Assembly: GCA_001775255.1 (NCBI GenBank)
Contig: MFCJ01000105.1
Coordinates: 1 to 11,926 of the forward strand
Direction of reading: 5' to 3'
From: Candidatus Dadabacteria bacterium RIFCSPHIGHO2_12_FULL_53_21
Lineage (GTDB): Bacteria; Desulfobacterota_D; UBA1144; Nemesobacterales; UBA2774
Length of the DNA stretch: 11,926 nt
The notes under the pieces are model-generated. The model was not told the origin of the DNA. It searched no databases and saw only the letters and a program-made list of their open reading frames with translations. A program made the translations under genes and the position numbers. Positions 1-7,299 of the stretch are shown one piece after another (position 1 is the stretch's first letter; every line of letters begins with the position of its first letter).

Positions 1-48
1 ATATATTACGGGGAGGTCCCGCCGGGGCTCGAGGAAAAAGGGGTTTAG
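1..48 (+). CDS. Possible 3' end of an unidentified gene entering from the left
   Basis: Frame 1 of the first 48 bases is open and ends at a TAG codon (46-48). It reads IYYGEVPPGLEEKGV, with GC-rich third positions like the neighbouring genes. It would converge on the GT9 gene, whose stop is at 80-82. Only 15 codons are visible and other frames are also open here, so this is a weak call. No product can be named. Confidence 0.22.
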   Translation: MYYGEVPPGLEEKGV

Positions 49-79
49 CAGGAGGGGGAAATAGCCCGTCGATAGTTCT

Positions 80-1207
80 TCATTGCCCGGCGTTCGGGGA
101 ACGGGCAAGGAGCCCCATGGCTGACTCCTTTACCTCTTCAACGCTTATCTCCGTGAGGCATCTCACGCCGTAGGGGCACCTCGGCGTATATCCGAATCTG
201 GTACAGGGACTGCAGGGCTCGTTCCTGTTGATCGCGGCGTGACCGTCCCCCATGGGGGCCCACTTCTTTTGTATGCCCGCCCCGAATAACGAAAGCGTAG
301 GCGTTCCGACCCCGTATGCTATGTGCATAAGCCCGGTATCGCCCGAAATAAAGAGATCGACCTCCGAAATAACGGCCGCCGTTTCTCCGAGCGTGGTTCC
401 CCAAACATAGTCCAAAAGGTATCCATTAGTACACCGTTTTTTAAAAATTTCGGAATCGTCCTTTTCCGATTCGCCGCCCACAAGAACGGAACCGATATTC
501 TCTCCCGACAGTTTTTCCGCAAGTTCTGCGAAATTCTTTGCGCCCCATCTCCTTTCGGGGACTGTAGCGCCGGTAAATATCCCGACAACGGCCCTTTTCC
601 CCTTCCTGAATTCAGATATTGCCGAGCTCAGGGCGTCATGCGGACCCGGGATCGGAAAGAAGGGTCTAGTTTTGTCGAACTCGTATTCCTCCCCGGTCAG
701 GGCCGAGACGAGATTCAGGAAGCTCACAGCCTCGTAGTCGTCCTGGCTGTAGGGGACTTTTCGGCTGTAAAGCCCGGCCCTTTCGTTAGTCGCAAATCCG
801 ATGCGCTCGGGGGCGCGCGTTAAATACGAAAGAGCCGCCGTCATACGGTGCCACTGCTCTGTGTCGATGACGATGTCGTACCCAGCGTTTATCACCCTGT
901 AGAGGGTCTCGTGAGGGCGCCTGTCATAAAGAAGGAGGCCGTCTATATACGGGCATCCGGCGAATATTCCCGAGTTTCTTTTCTCCGCAAGCACGTCGAT
1001 CGTATGATCTTTATAACGGTTCCTGAGCTCGGAAAGGGCCGGAAAAAGAAGTACCGCGTCCCCTATGCCGCCCGGCCTTATAACGAGTATTCTGCGGCTC
1101 TTCCAACTTTCTTTTTCCCGGGGGCTGACTATAAATTTGGATGCGGAGCATGTAATCCTTCCGAGTATGCCGTCCAGTCTCTTGAGCCCTTCTGTCTTCC
1201 GGTTCAT
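80..1207 (-). CDS. Glycosyltransferase family 9 (ADP-heptose:LPS heptosyltransferase-like)
   Basis: This 375-residue protein resembles the GT9 family, which transfers ADP-activated heptose to the growing lipopolysaccharide core on the cytoplasmic face of the inner membrane. The family's N-terminal motif is clear at about residues 40-55 (ILVIRPGGIGDAVLL). The C-terminal nucleotide-sugar-binding signature follows at about 288-309 (SGDTGLMHIAYGVGTPTLSLFG region). Near the C-terminus is a cysteine cluster (C332, C335, C344, C350) of a kind common in GT9 proteins. About 39 residues precede the Rossmann strand, so the true start could be later. No good Shine-Dalgarno sequence lies before this ATG. 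There is no signal peptide. The gene lies 194 bases beyond the aldolase on the same strand, so it may be a separate unit. Exact sugar and acceptor cannot be told from sequence; waaC, waaF and waaQ types are all possible. Confidence 0.88.
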   Translation of the reverse strand: MNRKTEGLKRLDGILGRITCSASKFIVSPREKESWKSRRILVIRPGGIGDAVLLFPALSELRNRYKDHTIDVLAEKRNSGIFAGCPYIDGLLLYDRRPHETLYRVINAGYDIVIDTEQWHRMTAALSYLTRAPERIGFATNERAGLYSRKVPYSQDDYEAVSFLNLVSALTGEEYEFDKTRPFFPIPGPHDALSSAISEFRKGKRAVVGIFTGATVPERRWGAKNFAELAEKLSGENIGSVLVGGESEKDDSEIFKKRCTNGYLLDYVWGTTLGETAAVISEVDLFISGDTGLMHIAYGVGTPTLSLFGAGIQKKWAPMGDGHAAINRNEPCSPCTRFGYTPRCPYGVRCLTEISVEEVKESAMGLLARSPNAGQ

Positions 1208-1401
1208 ATCGTTTAACCAGGCGGATTAACCGGCTGGCGTTCAGCCCGCAAGCCCCCTGCCGACCTCTAGTATAAATCTTGCCGGCTGAATAAGGTAGGC
1301 CGTAATTATGTATTTAGTCGTGATTGACGGAATTAAGAACCGGAAACGGCTAACCGTTGTATGACTATGCACGGGATGCCGGTAGTCTCTGCGGTTTTAT
1401 C
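1208..1401. other. Intergenic region between GT9 gene and aldolase
   Basis: This 194-base stretch has no convincing ORF. It holds a short perfect inverted repeat at 1345-1358 (AACGG-CTAA-CCGTT) with no following T-run on either strand, so I do not call it a terminator. It also holds a minus-strand TATACT hexamer (listed separately). Nothing else is recognisable. Confidence 0.5.
1269..1274 (-). promoter_or_regulatory. Candidate -10 element for the GT9 gene
   Basis: On the minus strand this hexamer reads TATACT, 5 of 6 matches to the sigma-70 -10 consensus, about 60 bases upstream of the GT9 start codon. No good -35 hexamer lies 16-18 bases upstream. The call is therefore weak and rests on the -10 alone. 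Confidence 0.22.
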
Positions 1402-2487
1402 TCAGGCCACTGTTATTCCCTCGTCCAGGTAGACGTTCTGTACGGCGTTCAGAATCTGGACGCCCTCTTTCATCGGCTTCTGGAACGATTTGCGGCCCGT
1501 GATGAGACCCATGCCGCCCGCCCTCTTGTTGATGACTGCCGTCCTGACTGCCTGCGCGAGGTCGTCCTCTTCCCTGCCCGTCGACGCGCCCCCGGAATTT
1601 ATCAGTCCGGCGCGGCCCATGTAGCAGTTCACCACCTGATACCTGGTCAGGTCGATCGGGTGATCGGACGTGAGCTTCGAGTAGACCTTCGGGTCCGTCT
1701 TGCCGAACTTGAGCGCAAGGAACCCCCCGTTGTTCTCGGCCTGCTTCTGCTTTACTATGTCGGCCTCTATAGTGGCGGAGATATGGTTCGCCTGCCCCGT
1801 TAGGTCCGCCGATAAATGGTAATCCGTTTTTTCAGTGCTGAAGGCCGGGTTTCTGAGATACGCCCAGAGCACCGTTACAAGCCCGAGCGTGTGGGCATAA
1901 CTGAACGCCTCCGAAACCTCCTGTATCTGACGGTCGCTCCCCTCGGAGCCGAAGTATATGGTAGCCCCGACGGCGACCGCCCCCATCTGAAATGCCTGAT
2001 CGACGTTCGCGAACATTATCTCGTCGTATTTGTTCGGGTAAGTGAGGAGTTCGTTATGATTGAGCTTTACCAGAAACGGAATCCTATGCGCGTATTTCCT
2101 GGAGACAGCGCCCAGCACCCCGAGCGTTGAGGCAACCGCATTGCAGCCCCCCTCGATCGCAAGCTTCACTATATTCTCGGGATCGAAATAAATGGGATTG
2201 GCGGCGAAGGAAGCCCCTGCCGAGTGCTCTATCCCCTGGTCGACGGGGAGTATCGATAAATACCCGGTCCCGGCGAGCCTGCCGGTGTTGTACATTAGCT
2301 GGAGGTTCCGCAATACGGGGTTCGACCTGTCGGAAGGAGCGAAGACCCTTTCGACGAAATCGGGTCCTGGCAGATGCAGCAGATTCCTGGAAACGGTTTT
2401 GCATTTGTGATCGAGAAGATAACCGGCCTCTTTGCCCAAAAGCCTGACTATGGAGTCCTTCCCATCTTTTACATTCGCCTTCGCCAT
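1402..2487 (-). CDS. fbaB: Class I fructose-bisphosphate aldolase (FbaB/DhnA family)
   Basis: The enzyme reversibly cleaves fructose 1,6-bisphosphate to dihydroxyacetone phosphate and glyceraldehyde 3-phosphate through a Schiff-base lysine, without metal. At 361 residues it is close to E. coli FbaB (about 350). The C-terminal third is diagnostic: the IVKQKQAENNGG stretch at 244-255, then NCYMGRAGLINSGG (287-300) and AVINKRAGGMGLITGRK (317-333), closely follow FbaB as I know it. The PVDQGIEHS segment (81-89) is the usual phosphate/active-site loop. K246 is my inferred Schiff-base lysine, by rough alignment with E. coli Lys236. The protein is cytoplasmic with no signal peptide. It sits 118 bases beyond pgk on the same strand, so it belongs to the same glycolysis/gluconeogenesis group, perhaps through partial readthrough. 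Before the ATG there is only a weak GGGG-type ribosome binding site. Confidence 0.93.
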   Translation of the reverse strand: MAKANVKDGKDSIVRLLGKEAGYLLDHKCKTVSRNLLHLPGPDFVERVFAPSDRSNPVLRNLQLMYNTGRLAGTGYLSILPVDQGIEHSAGASFAANPIYFDPENIVKLAIEGGCNAVASTLGVLGAVSRKYAHRIPFLVKLNHNELLTYPNKYDEIMFANVDQAFQMGAVAVGATIYFGSEGSDRQIQEVSEAFSYAHTLGLVTVLWAYLRNPAFSTEKTDYHLSADLTGQANHISATIEADIVKQKQAENNGGFLALKFGKTDPKVYSKLTSDHPIDLTRYQVVNCYMGRAGLINSGGASTGREEDDLAQAVRTAVINKRAGGMGLITGRKSFQKPMKEGVQILNAVQNVYLDEGITVA

Positions 2488-2578
2488 TTTTTACCCCGTT
2501 CCTTGATGAAAGATATGTGATTCTAAAGATAACACGAAATTATTTGGATGGATAGATTTTGAACGCGGTGATCGGGTA

Positions 2579-2600
2579 TAAAATTTCCGGTGTGCGGAAA
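2579..2600 (-). terminator. Weak hairpin just after pgk
   Basis: Positions 2584-2600 form a 6-bp perfect stem (TTTCCG / CGGAAA) with a 5-base loop, starting about 5 bases beyond the pgk stop. On the minus strand it is followed by TTTTAT. The stem is short and the T-run is only four, so it may attenuate rather than end transcription into the aldolase gene. Confidence 0.35.
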
Positions 2601-2605
2601 CAGGA

Positions 2606-3826
2606 TTAACTCGCAGCCAGGGAGATCTTCTCCTCTCTGTCGTTTAATATCGAAATTCCCGGAAGCTCGTCGCCTCCCAGGAACTCAAGAAGCGCGCCGC
2701 CGCCCGTGGAGATGTGAGTAATCTCCAGATCGAGTACCTCGGCCTCCCTTATCGCGGCTACGGTTTCACCGCCGCCCACCACGGTCGTTGCTCCCCTCCA
2801 TGTGGCGAGGGCAACCGACCTTGCAAGCTGAGTCGTGCCTGCGGAAAAATCGCCTATTTCGAAAACCCCCATAGGACCGCTCCAGAAAATCGAACCCGTG
2901 CCCTTTATCAGATGGTTATACTTCGCAGCCGTCTTAGGCCCGATGTCGTACCCTTTTAGATCGTCGGGTATATCGCCGTCGACGACCATGCAATTCTTCC
3001 TTCCCTCCAGGTTCCCCGCGACGACGTGATCGACCGGGAGAAAAATCTTATCGCCGTACTTATCGAGCGCTTCCTTCGCCCACCCTACGAACTCGTCCTC
3101 CACTATGGAGCTGCCGATATTCACGCCCTTCGCTTTAAGGAACGTATATGCGGCCCCGCCGCCCAGAAGCACCTTGTCCGCCTTCTCTATTAGACTCTTA
3201 AGAGCGTGAATCTTATCCTTGATCTTACTCCCCCCGACTATTACAAGGAACGGGCGGTCCGGGTTCTCACGGAGCCTCGTAAGGAATTTCAACTCCCTGC
3301 TGACGAGAAACCCCGCGACCCTGAGATCGAACATGGACGCCATACCGTAGGTGGAGGCGTGCTTTCTGTGAGATGTGCCGAACGCGTCGTTCACGTATAT
3401 ATCGGCGTATGACGCGAGCTCTTTTGAAAACTCGGGGTCGTTGTCGGTCTCTTCCTTGTGAAACCTCAGGTTCTCAAGGAGCATGACCTCCCCGGGCTCG
3501 AGGGCGTCAAGCGCCGCTTTGACCTCAGGCCCTATGACCTTGCCGTTGAACTTGACCGACTTTCCGAGAAGCTCCGAGAGCCTCATAGCTATCGGTTTTA
3601 ACGACAGCTCCGGGATAGCTATCCCCTTGGGCCTCCCCAGGTGCGACCCGAGTATCACCTTCGCCTTTCTTTCGACGAGATAGTCTATCGTCGGTATAGT
3701 CCTTCTTATTCTGTAATCCTCGCTTATCTTTCCGTCCCTTATAGGAACGTTGAAGTCCACTCTTACGAAGACGCGTTTGCCGTTGAATACGGAATCGGGC
3801 AGGTCGGATATCACGAGTTTACTCAT
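2606..3826 (-). CDS. pgk: Phosphoglycerate kinase
   Basis: PGK interconverts 1,3-bisphosphoglycerate plus ADP and 3-phosphoglycerate plus ATP in glycolysis and gluconeogenesis. I start at the ATG at 3826 (406 residues), which shares one base with the gap stop (TGATG). A GTG one codon upstream (3829) is the alternative and sits better spaced, 7 bases after an AGGAG. The substrate-binding residues are present: RVDFNVP (22-28), SHLGRPKG (61-68), R121 and R154. The nucleotide side has GGSKIKDKI (198-206), GPMGVFE (317-323) and STGGGALLEFL (373-383). The usual GGGD of the nucleotide loop reads GGGET here (351-355), an aspartate-to-glutamate change. Length is a little above the bacterial norm of about 390-400. 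It is translationally coupled to gap. Confidence 0.97.
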   Translation of the reverse strand: MSKLVISDLPDSVFNGKRVFVRVDFNVPIRDGKISEDYRIRRTIPTIDYLVERKAKVILGSHLGRPKGIAIPELSLKPIAMRLSELLGKSVKFNGKVIGPEVKAALDALEPGEVMLLENLRFHKEETDNDPEFSKELASYADIYVNDAFGTSHRKHASTYGMASMFDLRVAGFLVSRELKFLTRLRENPDRPFLVIVGGSKIKDKIHALKSLIEKADKVLLGGGAAYTFLKAKGVNIGSSIVEDEFVGWAKEALDKYGDKIFLPVDHVVAGNLEGRKNCMVVDGDIPDDLKGYDIGPKTAAKYNHLIKGTGSIFWSGPMGVFEIGDFSAGTTQLARSVALATWRGATTVVGGGETVAAIREAEVLDLEITHISTGGGALLEFLGGDELPGISILNDREEKISLAAS

Positions 3827-4833
3827 CACAGTTTTTCTCCTATGAATTCAAGTAAATCGACTACTCTCGATGAGTACCCGTATTCATTATCATACCAGCC
3901 GATCACCTTCACGAGATTCCCGTCGACCACGGATGTCAGCGCCGAATCGAATATAGCCGAATGCGGGTCGCCGATAAAATCCGAGGATACGAGCTCCTCA
4001 TCCGTATATCTCAAATACCCCTTCAGCTCTCCGGAAGCCGCCTGCTTGAACCTCTCGTTCACCTCTTCGGGGCTCGTATGCTTTTTGACTTCGCATGTGA
4101 AATCGACGACGGATACGTCCGCGGTGGGGACCCTCATCGCGACGGCGCTCAGCTTGCCCTTTAGCTCGGGGAAGATGATCTGTATAGCCTTTCCCGCGCC
4201 CGTATCGGTCGGAATTATAGACAGCGCTGCCGCCCTCGCCCTCCTCAAGTCCTTGTGCGGGGCGTCGAGTATCCTCTGGTCGTTCGTATAGGAGTGTATA
4301 GTCGTCATCTCGCCCCTGGTGATGCCGAAGCCCTCATGGAGCACCTTGACGATCATCGCGAAGCAGTTCGTCGTGCATGACGCGTTGGAAATGATGTGGT
4401 GTTTTTCATTGTCGTAACTGTTTTGATTGGCCCCGAGAACCGTCGTGAAATCGACTTCGCCCTTGGCAGGCGCCGTAATGACGACCTTTTTCACGGTTTT
4501 ACCGAGATGGACCGAGGCAGCTTCCTTCGTTCTGAATATACCGCTCGCCTCAGCCACTATGTCCGCCTTTACATCCTCCCACGGGATATTCTTCGGGTCT
4601 TTTTCGGAAAACACCCTTATCGCTTTCCCGTTGACGAGAATATGACCGTTCTCCGATTTGACCTCTCCCTTATACGAGCCGAATATGGAATCGTATTTGA
4701 AAAGATGCGCGAGGGTCTTGGAATCGGAGATATCGTTAATTCCGACAAATTCCAGGTCCTTCCGATCGAGGCCTATACGCAGAATGTGCCTTCCTATTCT
4801 TCCGAACCCGTTAATACCGACCTTGATAGACAT
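3826..4833 (-). CDS. gap: Glyceraldehyde-3-phosphate dehydrogenase, type I
   Basis: GAPDH oxidises and phosphorylates glyceraldehyde 3-phosphate to 1,3-bisphosphoglycerate in the cytoplasm as a tetramer. The 335 residues match the family length. The N-terminal dinucleotide fold begins GINGFGRIGR (7-16). D34 in GINDIS is the residue that normally favours NAD+ over NADP+. The catalytic site SNASCTTNC holds C153, with H180 in HSYTND. The phosphate-binding TGAGKA (211-216; TGAAKA is commoner), R234 in AMRVPT, and the closing WYDNEYGYSSRVVDL are all present. A GGAGGG ribosome binding site lies 7 bases before the ATG, which fixes the start. It is the first gene of the gap-pgk-(fba) cluster and shares a base with pgk. 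Confidence 0.98.
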   Translation of the reverse strand: MSIKVGINGFGRIGRHILRIGLDRKDLEFVGINDISDSKTLAHLFKYDSIFGSYKGEVKSENGHILVNGKAIRVFSEKDPKNIPWEDVKADIVAEASGIFRTKEAASVHLGKTVKKVVITAPAKGEVDFTTVLGANQNSYDNEKHHIISNASCTTNCFAMIVKVLHEGFGITRGEMTTIHSYTNDQRILDAPHKDLRRARAAALSIIPTDTGAGKAIQIIFPELKGKLSAVAMRVPTADVSVVDFTCEVKKHTSPEEVNERFKQAASGELKGYLRYTDEELVSSDFIGDPHSAIFDSALTSVVDGNLVKVIGWYDNEYGYSSRVVDLLEFIGEKL

Positions 4834-4840
4834 CTAACAA

Positions 4841-4846
4841 CCCTCC
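4841..4846 (-). promoter_or_regulatory. Ribosome binding site of gap
   Basis: On the minus strand this reads GGAGGG, 7 bases before the gap ATG. It is one of the clearest Shine-Dalgarno sequences in the window and supports the chosen gap start. Confidence 0.7.
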
Positions 4847-4890
4847 GGAACTCCCGTTTTTTTCGTATTACTGAAGAATAAAACCTAAAG

Positions 4891-4919
4891 AAAGTACCCT
4901 TTCAAACAATTAGAGTCAA
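4891..4919 (-). promoter_or_regulatory. Candidate sigma-70 promoter for gap-pgk
   Basis: The minus strand reads TTGACT (4919-4914), a 17-base spacer, then TACTTT (4896-4891). The -35 matches 5 of 6 consensus positions and the spacing is ideal; the -10 is poor (3 of 6). A start near 4885 would give a leader of about 50 bases containing the gap ribosome binding site. Confidence 0.42.
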
Positions 4920-4983
4920 GGTATGCGAGAGAGTTAAAAACCCCATATAACTATACCATCGATAAAGGAAAATCTCTAAGAAC

Positions 4984-5010
4984 TTGTATTTGATTCTTTT
5001 CCCGTATATT
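4984..5010 (+). promoter_or_regulatory. Candidate promoter for argC, possibly giving a leaderless mRNA
   Basis: TTGTAT (4984-4989) and TATATT (5005-5010) are separated by 15 bases, shorter than the ideal 17. The -10 lies only 10 bases before the argC ATG, so transcription from it would begin within a few bases of the start codon. No Shine-Dalgarno sequence is seen in the 20 bases before that ATG. This fits a leaderless transcript but does not prove one. Confidence 0.3.
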
Positions 5011-5020
5011 TTCAATCCCT

Positions 5021-6061
5021 ATGAGAAAAAAGAAAGCGGCGATATTAGGCGCGAGCGGGTACACGGGGGGGGAGCTTCTGAGGTTCCTTCTCACCCATCC
5101 CCATGTGGAAGCCGCTTATTTAACTGCGGATAAACACGCCGGAAGGAATATATCGGACGTATTCCCTCATCTGGGCGGGTTCCTCGACCGGAGGCTCGAG
5201 CCCCTCGACCCGGGTGCCCTGCCCGGGGACATAGACGTAGTATTTCTGGCCCTCCCCCACGGGGAGTCGGCCAGAGTCGTCCGGGAACTCTACAAAAAGG
5301 ACCTGAAAATTATTGACCTGGGGGCGGATTTCAGGCTTAGCCACGGGGTCTATAAGGACTGGTACGGAGATCACCCTTGTCCGGAGCTGATAGAGGAAGC
5401 AGTGTACGGGCTCCCCGAGATTAACAGGCCGGCGATCAAAGGGGCTAAATTAGTCGCGAATCCGGGCTGTTATCCCACATCGGCGATATTAGGGCTCGCC
5501 CCGCTGCTAAAAGAGAATCTGATCGAGCCTGATTCGATCATAGTCGATTCGAAATCGGGGGTGTCGGGAGCGGGCAGGTCCCCCTCGCTCGATTACCATT
5601 TCTGCGAGGTGAACGAGGGGGTCAGGGCTTATAAGATTGGGGAGCACCGCCACATGCCGGAGATCGAGGAAGTGCTCTCGGTCTACTCCGGAGTCGAGGT
5701 GAACGTCTCCTTTACCCCTCACCTGATCCCGATGGACAGGGGGATACTCTCGACCATCTACGTAAGACTGAAAAAGAAAAGGACGACCGGACAACTGATC
5801 GGCCTGTTCGAAGAGCATTACGGCGGAGAGAGGTTCATAAGGATATCCCCCGAGAAGGTCTATCCCTCTACGTCACAGGTCAGGGGTTCGAATTTCTGCG
5901 ATATAGGCATGAGGGCTGATCCTGAGAATAAAACCGCGATTATAGTCTCGGTCATAGACAACCTCGTTAAAGGCGCTTCCGGAGCCGCTGTTCAGAACAT
6001 GAACGTCATGATGGGATTCGAAGAATCCGCCAGCCTTGAAGTACCTCCGATATTCCCGTGA
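5021..6061 (+). CDS. argC: N-acetyl-gamma-glutamyl-phosphate reductase
   Basis: ArgC reduces N-acetyl-glutamyl phosphate to the semialdehyde with NADPH, the third step of arginine synthesis. Its 346 residues match the family (about 345). The N-terminal nucleotide loop is GASGYTGGELLRFL (10-23). The catalytic cysteine is C150 in NPGCYPTSAILGL, and the SKSGVSGAGR loop (177-186) and GEHRHMPEIEE with H209/H211 are the family's other active-site markers. The C-terminal VSVIDNLVKGASGAAVQNMN segment is also typical. The gene is not with other arg genes here. It diverges from gap and converges on the cysteine desulfurase with only 18 bases between stop codons and no visible terminator. No ribosome binding site precedes the ATG; a later start would cut into the nucleotide loop, so this ATG is the only sensible one. 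Confidence 0.97.
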   Translation: MRKKKAAILGASGYTGGELLRFLLTHPHVEAAYLTADKHAGRNISDVFPHLGGFLDRRLEPLDPGALPGDIDVVFLALPHGESARVVRELYKKDLKIIDLGADFRLSHGVYKDWYGDHPCPELIEEAVYGLPEINRPAIKGAKLVANPGCYPTSAILGLAPLLKENLIEPDSIIVDSKSGVSGAGRSPSLDYHFCEVNEGVRAYKIGEHRHMPEIEEVLSVYSGVEVNVSFTPHLIPMDRGILSTIYVRLKKKRTTGQLIGLFEEHYGGERFIRISPEKVYPSTSQVRGSNFCDIGMRADPENKTAIIVSVIDNLVKGASGAAVQNMNVMMGFEESASLEVPPIFP

Positions 6062-6079
6062 AAAGCGCGGACTCGATTT

Positions 6080-7261
6080 TCAGAGCGCCCTGGAACTGCC
6101 GCCGCGGGCTTCTCTTATCCTATCGACTGCCCTCGGTACGATTCCGGCCGCCGCATCTATTTCCCCGTCCCCTGTAAACCTGCCGAGACTGAACCTCACG
6201 GACGAGGAGGACTCTTCTCTCGAAAGGCCCATGGCCATGAGCACGTGGGAGGGGTCGACCTTTCCTTCCGAGCATGCGGAGCCCGTCGATAAAGCTATGC
6301 CTTCGAGATCGAGGGCCATCGAGAGGGAATCCCCGCTAACACCGCCTATAAATACATTTAACGTATTAAAGAGAAGCCTGTCGATATCGCCGTTCAGTCT
6401 TATGCCGCGTATATCGCATGAGAATCTCTCCCACAACCTGTCCCGGAGCGGCCTTATCCTCAATTCGTCTTCCTTTCTCTCGCGGAGAGAGATTTCAGAT
6501 GCCATACCCATGCCCGCGATCGCGGGCACGTTCTCGGTACCGGAACGACTGCCCCTCTCCTGCCCGCCCCCGTGGATCAGGGGCTTAAGCCGGACCCTCT
6601 TATTAATCCCCTCCCGGACATAAAGGGCGCCCGCGCCCTTGGGGCCGTAGAACTTGTGGGCGGATAAGGTCATTAGATCGGCGGGAATCTCATCCGTGTC
6701 TATAGGTATCTTTCCCGCGGCCTGCACGGCGTCCGTATGGAAAATGGCCCCCTTCTCCTTTACGATGCGGGCGATCCCGGCTATAGGCATGACGGTCCCG
6801 GTCTCATTGTTGGCGAATATGCACGATACGAGTATCGTCTCGTCAGAAATTGAATCCCGGAGCTCGTCGAGATCGATAATGCCCGAGGCGTCCACGCCCA
6901 GATATGTGACACGGAAACCGGACCTCTCGAGAGACCTGAAGGCCTCGAGCACTGACTCGTGCTCGACACACGTCGTTACCAGATGATTCCCCCTTTTCCT
7001 TACATCCGCGAAGGCTACGCCCTTAACCGCGTAGTTGTTGCTTTCGCTTCCCCCGGACGTGAATACGATCTCCCTCGGACTGGCATTGATAAGGGCGGCG
7101 ACCTGCTCCCTTGCGCGATCGAGCGCGCCCTTCCCCCTCATGCCGAACGAGTGGATGCTCGACGGGTTCCCGAAGCCGTCCCTGAAATAGGGCATCATCG
7201 CCTCCAGCACGCGAGGGTCGACAGGGGTGGTGGCGTTGTAATCCAGATATATTTTTTTCAT
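6080..7261 (-). CDS. Cysteine desulfurase, NifS/IscS family (class I-like)
   Basis: This pyridoxal-phosphate enzyme takes sulfur from L-cysteine as a persulfide and gives alanine, supplying Fe-S cluster and thio-cofactor assembly. It has 393 residues, close to NifS/IscS length. Visible landmarks are the N-terminal YLDYNATTPVDP (5-16), H101 in CVEHES (cofactor stacking), N151-E153 in ANNETG, D177 and Q180 in HTDAVQ, and the PLP lysine K203 in SAHKFYGPKG. RSGTEN follows (239-244), and the catalytic C330 lies in STGSACSEGK on the long loop of the NifS/IscS class. No iscU, iscR or nifU is adjacent. The gene begins 38 bases downstream of oxyR on the same strand and probably shares its transcript, which would link sulfur supply to peroxide stress. 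The symbol (iscS, nifS or another paralogue) cannot be settled here. Confidence 0.94.
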   Translation of the reverse strand: MKKIYLDYNATTPVDPRVLEAMMPYFRDGFGNPSSIHSFGMRGKGALDRAREQVAALINASPREIVFTSGGSESNNYAVKGVAFADVRKRGNHLVTTCVEHESVLEAFRSLERSGFRVTYLGVDASGIIDLDELRDSISDETILVSCIFANNETGTVMPIAGIARIVKEKGAIFHTDAVQAAGKIPIDTDEIPADLMTLSAHKFYGPKGAGALYVREGINKRVRLKPLIHGGGQERGSRSGTENVPAIAGMGMASEISLRERKEDELRIRPLRDRLWERFSCDIRGIRLNGDIDRLLFNTLNVFIGGVSGDSLSMALDLEGIALSTGSACSEGKVDPSHVLMAMGLSREESSSSVRFSLGRFTGDGEIDAAAGIVPRAVDRIREARGGSSRAL

Positions 7262-7299
7262 CGGACTCAGGATATTAAGTTTACATCAGGCGGGCGTTA

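Noticed and set aside
323..1216. Plus-strand ORFs of 166 and 122 codons opposite the GT9 gene
   Set aside because: Both lie wholly or almost wholly antisense to a well-supported glycosyltransferase and have no family features or ribosome binding sites.
1345..1358. Terminator hairpin after the aldolase gene
   Set aside because: The stem is only 5 bp and no T-run follows on either strand.
3641..4291. Plus-strand ORF of 216 codons opposite gap and pgk
   Set aside because: It is antisense to two certain genes, has no recognisable domains and spans their junction; it reflects the GC-rich third positions of the real genes.
4980..5020. Possible ArgR box before argC
   Set aside because: The sequence is AT-rich, but I could not fit a paired palindromic ARG box with proper spacing.
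6036..6623. Plus-strand ORF of 195 codons opposite the cysteine desulfurase
   Set aside because: It is antisense to a gene with all catalytic residues intact and is rich in Ser/Pro/Leu, typical of a shadow frame.
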